Source: Cannabis sativa (taxonomy: Eukaryota > Streptophyta > Magnoliopsida > Rosales > Cannabaceae). Taken from it: a stretch of DNA of 64,000 bases. Positions 58,126 through 64,000 of this stretch are shown here, piece by piece. The position numbers and the translations under genes are program-made. The notes below the pieces were generated by a model. That model saw nothing but the letters and a program-made list of their open reading frames with translations. It ran no database searches and had not been told where the DNA came from. Location: NCBI RefSeq assembly GCF_029168945.1, contig NC_083605.1:37647280-37711279 (forward strand), read 5' to 3'. Numbering within the stretch: position 1 is the stretch's first letter; every line of letters begins with the position of its first letter.

Positions 58126-60018
58126 TGTTGGAAATTATTTTACCAGGATCTTAGATCTACTCACAAGTATGTTGATTAACACCCTAAATATGAACTTTCT
58201 AAAACGATGAAATAAACACATATAAAGTTTAGGAAACCTTACATTGGGTGCAGCGGAATAATATGACTCCTTCCGTTCAGATATCTAGCCCTTGATTCCT
58301 TTCTGTAGCAGAGCATTATCAATATCTGAACCTGGATCTCTTTCTCTGAATCTTTGATGCTGAAACTCCTGCTTGCTGAAAGTCTTTCTTCACGATCTTC
58401 CTCACTATGATTGAGGTATCACTTGCTGTGTGTGGGAACTACTCATACACTAAGAATTTCGAAATCTCAATGAGGAAGAGAAAGAGAGTGGATTCAGCCA
58501 AAGATACGGAGAGAGAAGGCTCAGGTTTTTCTCTGAAGGAAAAATAGAAAATTTTAAGTGTAAATTTCCTGAAGCCCTCACTATCTATTTATAGCATTCC
58601 ACTAGGGTTAGGTTTGAATTATTTGGCATTAAAATAATGAAAATATCAGTTTAAATTTCCTACAAAAGTGGCTGGCCCTATACTAGTGGATTTAGGCCTC
58701 ACTTTTTGCAATTTTGCAGTTTTACCTTTTCTGCATCTGATTTTCTCAAAAACGCCAATTTTCTAATTGAACCATTTAAATGCCAATTCTAACTATTTAA
58801 TAACTACATATAATTATTAAATAATATTTTCATTTATCATATTTATTAATTGAACCATACAAAGTATCATAATTAACTAATATGCCCCTATAAACTCTTT
58901 CTTTACAATTTCGCCCTTACGTAGTGAAAATTTCACAAATAGACATAGTCTAATTTGAGAATTATAATTGATTAATCAATTACATGAGTCTTACAAGCAA
59001 TATTATCTCAACTAGTGCGGGGACCATGGGTCTATATAACCGAGCTTCCAATAAGTAGATCAAGAATTTAGCACTAAAATTCACTAACTTATTAATTCTT
59101 CGTTGAATCCACGCATAGAACTTAGAATTGCACTCTCAGTTATATAGAATGCTCTATATGTTCCACCATATAGACACATCATTAGTTATCCATTGTTATA
59201 ATCCTAATTTGATCAATGATCCTCTATATGAATGATCTACACTGTAAAGGGATTAAATTACCGTTACACCCTACAATGTATTTATTACTTAAAACACTTG
59301 ACCCCATATAAATGATATTTCAGCTTATGTGAAATGAGTACTCCACCATTTATCTTCGTTTGGTCAAGCTCGAAGGAGATCATCCTTTGCTTACTATTCG
59401 CCAGATAGAAGCTATAGATTCCATGTTTATGTTAGCGCTCCCACTCAATTGCACTACCGTGTTCCCAAAATGTACGTATCACCCTGACCTAAAAGTAGGC
59501 TTAACTAACAAATCAAAGAACACAAATAGCCTCTCGAGATTGAGCCTAATCATATCAGGATTAAGATCATTTGATCTAGGATCAACTAGGCGATATTGAC
59601 TTGAATCGATATTACGGTAATTTTAATAAATCTAAGTCAAAGTTCAATATCGGTCCCTTCCGATGCATACTCCATGCATCCAACCTGAGCTTTACTTTAA
59701 CCAATGCTCTGGAAAGAACATAGCACTTCTCCAAATGTAAGTAAACTCTGTTGTAGATTATCATATCAGTAAAACCGTATGTCTGATAAATCTAGGAAAC
59801 TTTATTCACATAGTCATGTTTACTTTCCAATGTGTTGACGGCACAATAAACAGGATCAAGTATGTGAAAAGGGTTTCAGATGAATTTATACATTATGTAC
59901 ATATAATCATGAAAAAAATCATGTGAACCATGCAACATTAAATGTTATTTCTGATCTATATTAATAAGTAAATCTGATTATATTGAAATGAGTTTTATTT
60001 AGGGCATAAAACCCAACA
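58126..60018 (-). repeat. L4: complete 1893-bp LTR-like repeat in element C
   Basis: TGTTGGAAATTATT...ACCCAACA with perfect duplication CTTTA (58121-58125, 60019-60023). Same family as L1-L3, no coding domain, minus-strand TATA-like box near 58590. The insertion is at the pol stop codon of element C. Confidence 0.93.
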
Positions 60019-60020
60019 CT

Positions 60021-61250
60021 TTATTGGTAGTATTTTCTTAAATGTTCTCCATTCCAGTATGGTGGTACTAGAATGAGTTGCATTTTTTCGTCATACTTAC
60101 CTAACATGTATTCTTCGGAGTCAAGAACTTCGACCACTTGATATGGTCCTTTCCAGTTAGGTCCAAGTACACCTGCCGTATTGTCTTTGGTGTTCAGGAA
60201 TACCCTTCTCAGGACCATATCTCCCACGAAGAATTTCCGAGCTTTCACTTGTTTCTTGAAATACCGAGCTACTTTTTGTTGATGGGCCATCAACTTTAAA
60301 TTTGTAGTTGCTCATTTTTCTTCGATTTCATCAAGTGATTCTGCAAGGAGTATGTGATTGGTACCTTGATCGTACGTCAATCTTCTGTGGGAAGATGGCT
60401 CGAGTTCCACAGGCAGCATAGCTTCATAACTGTACGCCATCGCAAACGCTGTTTGTCCGGTTTCTGTTTTTTCAGTTGTACGGTATGACCATAGGACTTC
60501 AGAAACCTCTTCTGGCCAATTTCCTTCGGCATCTTCAAGTTTTTTCTTTAGTGTATCCCTCAAGGTTTTGTTGACTGCCTCAACTTGACTATTTTCCGAA
60601 GGATGCGCCACTGCGTAGAAAGTTTTGATGATACCATGGTTCGCACAGAAATTAGTAAAGAATTGGCTGTCGAACTGCTTGCCATTGTCTGAAACTATTT
60701 TGTACGATAGTCTGATCCAGCATATTATGTTCTTTACAATAAAGTCTTGAACTTTCTTTGATGTGATGGTTGCGAGTGGTTCGACCTCAGTCCACTTAGT
60801 AAAGTAATCAACCGCTACCACTGCATACTCCACTCCACCATTACCTTTAGGTAATTGTCCGATCAGGTCAATCCCCTAAATGCAAAGGGCCACAGACTTT
60901 GCATCTATGTTAACTCGTTTGGCGGAGCTCTTGGTATCTTTGAAAATCTCTAGCATTTGTCACACTTCTTAAAATAGGCTTTTGAATCTTCAATCATTGT
61001 CGGCCAGAAGTAACCTTGCCTTAGAATTTTCTTGGATAAGCTTTGATCGGCAGCATGATTTCCACAGAATCCGTCGTGTACTTCGGATAGGAGCCGTGCA
61101 GCTTCTTCTTGAGTGACACATTTGAGCAATGGCATCGAGAATCCTCTTATGTACATGACTCCTTCTACTATGATGTACCGTGCAGCTTTCCTTCTCATTT
61201 TCCGAGCTTCATTCGGTTATTTAGGAGTTTCCCAGACTCGAGGTAGGCCG
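60021..61250 (-). pseudogene. Integrase of element C
   Basis: On the minus strand: MRRKAARYIIVEGVMYIRG, zinc domain EVHDGFCGNH and CDKC (61198-60950), a broken stretch with the first catalytic Asp region, then the open core 60833-60312 with VAVDYFTKWTEVEPL, IVSDNGKQFDSQF and NSQVEAVNKT (second Asp and Glu), and the C-terminal part 60293-60021 with VGDMVLRRVFLNTKDN to HLRKYYQ. Two or three frame breaks. The stop codon (60023-60021) overlaps L4's target duplication. Confidence 0.87.
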
Positions 61251-62050
61251 CTATTGGTGTCATCCAGTTTGGGGATGTATCAATCATTTTGCTTTCTTCA
61301 GTGCCAGTGATGCTAGGCTCTTCGAGGAACTGGATAGGAACCACGTTTGCCTTGTCATTTACATTGCTACTTGCCTTGTCTGCAGTTGTATTTTCTTCTC
61401 TTGGAATTTGTCTGAGACAGTAGCTTTCGAATTGTGCGAGCAGATCATGTATTTTGCTCAGATATGCTATCCTCTTTTCTCCTCGAGCTTCATATTTTCA
61501 GAATACATGATTTAGCACCAGCTGTGAATCGCTGTAGATTTCGATGTGTTCGGCCTTCATCTCCTAGGCTAGTCTTAGCCCAGCGATTAGAGCTTCATAC
61601 TTGGCTTCGTTGTTAGATGCATTGAATCTGAACTTGACTGCAGCGTGCAGGTGTTGCCCCCCAGGCATTACAAGGGCAATTCCTGCACAAGATAGTTGAT
61701 CTGTAGCCGGCCCATCCACATGTAGTTTCTAGGTCGGTTTGTCCTCATTGTGACTTGGCTGAGGTATTTTTACCGCCTCGAGGTTGCTTTCTGGTATGCT
61801 TTCTTTTTTGCCTATGCATTCTACCACAAAGTCTGCCAAGGCTTGGCCTTTGATTGTTGTTCAGGGTTGGCAAGTGATTTCGTACTGGCCCCACTCTACC
61901 GCCCACTTGAGTAGTCGTCCAGAAGCATCTCGTTTTTGCAGTATTTGGCGTAGTGGTTTGTCAGTACACACCCAAACAGGATGAGCTTAGAAATAAGGCC
62001 TCAACTTCCTTGTTTCTAGAATGAGGCAGTAGGCGAGTTTTTCTATTAAC
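61251..62050 (-). pseudogene. Archaeal-type RNase H of element C and C-terminal end of the gypsy-type RNase H
   Basis: Reading the minus strand from 62045: RYPLIEKLAY-like sequence, a short gypsy-type RNase H remnant, a QALADFVVE-type linker (near 61840), HVDGPATDQLSCAGIALVM, FNASNNEAKYEALIAGLRLA, then YSDSQLVLNHVF, YEARGEKRIAYLSKIHDLLAQ and REENTTADKA. Catalytic D, E, D regions are visible; the last motif is shortened. Several stops. Confidence 0.75.
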
Positions 62051-63423
62051 GGATATCGGCCCTCGCCTCCGTCATGAATCTGCTGAAGTATGCGAGGAGT
62101 GGCTCGCCTGATCGTTGCTTAACTTTGACCAAGTCTCCCAAATGCAATGGGAGTTGGCGCGAGGAGGAGAATTGTGCATGGAATTCCGAAGAGAAGGTTT
62201 TCCATGAACTAAACTTTTGAGGAGCCAACTTGAAATACCATTGCTGAGCGGCTTCTGACAGAGTGGCAGGGAAAATTTTGCAGCATACATCTCCTCGTAC
62301 CCCTTGCAAATCCATTTGCATTTCGAAGTACTTGAGATGGGAAAGGGGATCTTCTCTCCTCGTGTGCATTTTCCACGTCGAAATTTTGAACTTGTGGGGC
62401 AGTGGCAGGAGATTGATCTTCGGCGAGAAAGGAGTTTCGCGTGCTTGGTCTAGTTCAATATCATTTTTTCTTTGTCCAGCCATGCCGTGAAACCTATTTT
62501 TAAGTTCGTCTAGCTGAGCCTGTACGGCTGGGCTGACCTACTCGCCATTCTGGTCAATTTGGATTACATCAGCATCTTTGTGAGCGGGGATTTGAGTATG
62601 GGCTCCGGGCTGCACGATTGTCGTAACATTTTGATCGTCTACTCCCCTCCTTCTGTTTAGATCATTCCTTAGCTCATGGGTTGTCCCTAACCTTTCAAAC
62701 ACAAAAGCGCATGGCTGCCTTAAGGTTGATTCGCTTGGTTGACGGGTGGAATGGCACCATTGATCTGGTTGGAACCATCAGGTATGACTCCTCCTGATGA
62801 ATTACCAGACAAGGTCTGCTCGCCTACCGCTGGGTCCACAAGTGGAACTCGTGACCGGGGATTGGGCGGCTGACCATTTGCAGTCTGAGAAGTATTCATC
62901 GTTGGATCCTCGTCCGTCTCTCCGAGGGGAGTGACATTCGGTGATTGCCGACCTACAGTTTGGTAGGCTCTTCGTATTAGTACGATAGCTTGCCGACTAC
63001 GATCTTCGATCTCTGCATGATGAGCCCTTAATGCCTCCATCTCTCTATTTCTCAATTTTGCGAACATACGCCTTTGTTCGTGGAACGCGAGATTTACTGC
63101 AGCGCGTAGTTCGTCTTGATCATGATGCAGGGTATTATTATGACCCTGCATGAGTCAGTGGCATCTCCGATAGTCGTCTAGGCGTTGGTTCCAGGCAAAA
63201 CAGTTGTGTTATGAATGCCCTGGTTGGGTGCGAAACTGTTATTCCCAGTCTCTTGCATACCAGGCGCCATTTCATCTATAGGAACCGTTTCACCATCCCC
63301 ACGTTTGCCGGCTTTCCAGGATTAACAGCAGGCAGAACCCTCGTGTTTCCTGGGTTCTGCGATGCAGGATCCAGCGTCTGTGAATTTTTCTAGATCAGTC
63401 AGGCCTCTACGAGTTTGCACCAT
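62046..63423 (-). pseudogene. Gag of element C, fused to RNase H by a deletion
   Basis: The minus-strand ATG at 63423 (MVQTRRGL) is the likely start. An open stretch 63151-62720 has HDQDELRAAVNLAFHEQRRMF and a Pro/Asn-rich tail, as in element A. The Gag domain is open at 62483-62046: INLLPLPHKFKISTWKMHTRRED, HLKYFEMQMDLQGV, QQWYFKLAPQKFSSW, HLGDLVKVKQRSGEPLLAYFSRFMTEA. After FMTEA the sequence switches to RNase H. The zinc knuckle, protease and RT are lost. Confidence 0.85.
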
Positions 63424-63468
63424 CGTATTGGCGATTGGATGTTGAATAAAGAGCGATTTGTGATCCTT

Positions 63469-63486
63469 CTATCAATGAAAGCACCA
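63469..63486 (-). other. Primer-binding site of element C
   Basis: The minus strand reads TGGTGCTTTCATTGATAG, one base different from element A, directly inside the right LTR. Confidence 0.75.
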
Positions 63487-63489
63487 AAA

Positions 63490-64000
63490 TGTTGACCTCG
63501 CCTTTAGCCAACGACAACGAGTCTCTTTTATAAGCGATATATGATTTATAATAACAAATACATGATAAAGCAATAAAAAGATTCAAGAATTTAACAGAGG
63601 TTCAACCTCAAGCAGTTCGGTAATAGCCTAATCCTCGTTACTTGTATTGACTTAAGATCAAAGAGAAAGATTTCTTTTCATATAGCTCTTACAACAGTAT
63701 CTCTGAATATATAATTCTTAGCTCAACTGGTTTTTGACCGATCCCTTGCCCAGTGAATATGCATCACTATTTATAGGGCTAGTAAGCTTGGGGAGGAAGA
63801 GTTTCCCCTCTCATTACAATTCGTATAAATAGAAAGATCGTGGGATGAATGTTGAATGCAAGGATCGTGGGATTGAGGCTGAATACACTGATAGCGGGAT
63901 CGTGTGTATGCCACATCCACGTAATTTCATCCCTGAGTTATAGGGATTATGCTGATGACTCACGATGCGAAAGTTGAATTCGCTAAGTGCTTGACCATTT
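63490..64000 (-). repeat. 5' LTR of element C, truncated by the window end
   Basis: It begins TGTTGACCTCGCC and aligns with 53538 onward. A minus-strand TATAAATAGT lies at 63766-63775. About 170 bp of the LTR should lie beyond the window. Confidence 0.92.

Larger units (their letters stand above)
53538..64000 (-). mobile_element. Element C: minus-strand Tat-type retrotransposon, cut by the window end
   Basis: Same family as element A (LTR, primer-binding site, polypurine tract and gene order all match). Left LTR 53538-54217 and right LTR from 63490 to beyond the window. Contains a plus-strand antisense gene (54784-57446), integrase, archaeal-type RNase H and gag. A deletion at about 62050 fuses gag to the gypsy-type RNase H and removes zinc knuckle, protease and RT. 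L4 is inserted at 58126-60018. Non-autonomous, but LTRs, primer site, tract and most of gag remain. Confidence 0.92.

Overview
The window is plant nuclear DNA made almost entirely of nested transposable elements; I found no host gene. The organism is a flowering plant, judged from Ty3/gypsy Tat-type and chromovirus-type LTR retrotransposons, a CACTA and a Mutator-like DNA transposon, and LTRs with plant-style TATA boxes. The sequence does not fix the species. Every element gene is broken by stops, frameshifts or deletions, so all are called pseudogenes.

Layout. (1) 1-818 and 10053-12984: an old remnant (G), split by element A (819-10052, minus-strand Tat type, LTRs 630/631 bp). (2) 12985-16508: a 1.87-kb LTR-like repeat family, 'L'. 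Copy L1 is split by the oppositely oriented copy L2 (14263-16128, target duplication CTACC). (3) 16509-36059: a plus-strand chromovirus (E) with a long LTR. L3 (18290-20158, duplication CAGTG) sits in that LTR. A complete 11.4-kb Tat-type element (B, 22961-34386, duplication GCTCC, two 872-bp LTRs about 97% alike) sits in E's reverse transcriptase. (4) 36060-44705: minus-strand Tat-type fragment D without LTRs, carrying a CACTA element (41135-44055, duplication ATT) that holds the 5' end of a copia element. (5) 44706-53338: plus-strand, heavily decayed Tat-type element F, with a Mutator-like element (51490-52873, 9-bp duplication) in its 3' LTR. (6) 53538 to the window end: minus-strand Tat-type element C, with L4 (58126-60018, duplication CTTTA) just after its pol stop codon and a deletion that joins gag to RNase H.

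The most interesting theme is the extra gene in the Tat-type elements. Elements A, B, C, D and F (and probably G) have gag-pol on one strand and, between pol and the 3' LTR, a second gene on the opposite strand. It encodes a protein with an 'LPFHPYF...QFTPxxIKYL' domain (resembling the plant 'putative gypsy type transposon' domain, PF04195) and a C-terminal coiled coil. In A and C this gene has a G-box about 220 bp ahead of a TATAAATA box. In A, B and C a splice-acceptor sequence ends exactly at the ATG. B and C show further canonical introns. In four copies the reading frame contains a motif like the histone H3 tail (ARTKQT). Small hairpins lie where the convergent pol and antisense transcripts would end, and B has two tandem, covarying hairpins in the leader of its antisense gene.

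Limits: domain calls are by eye, element borders marked approximate are uncertain, and divergence figures are hand counts.
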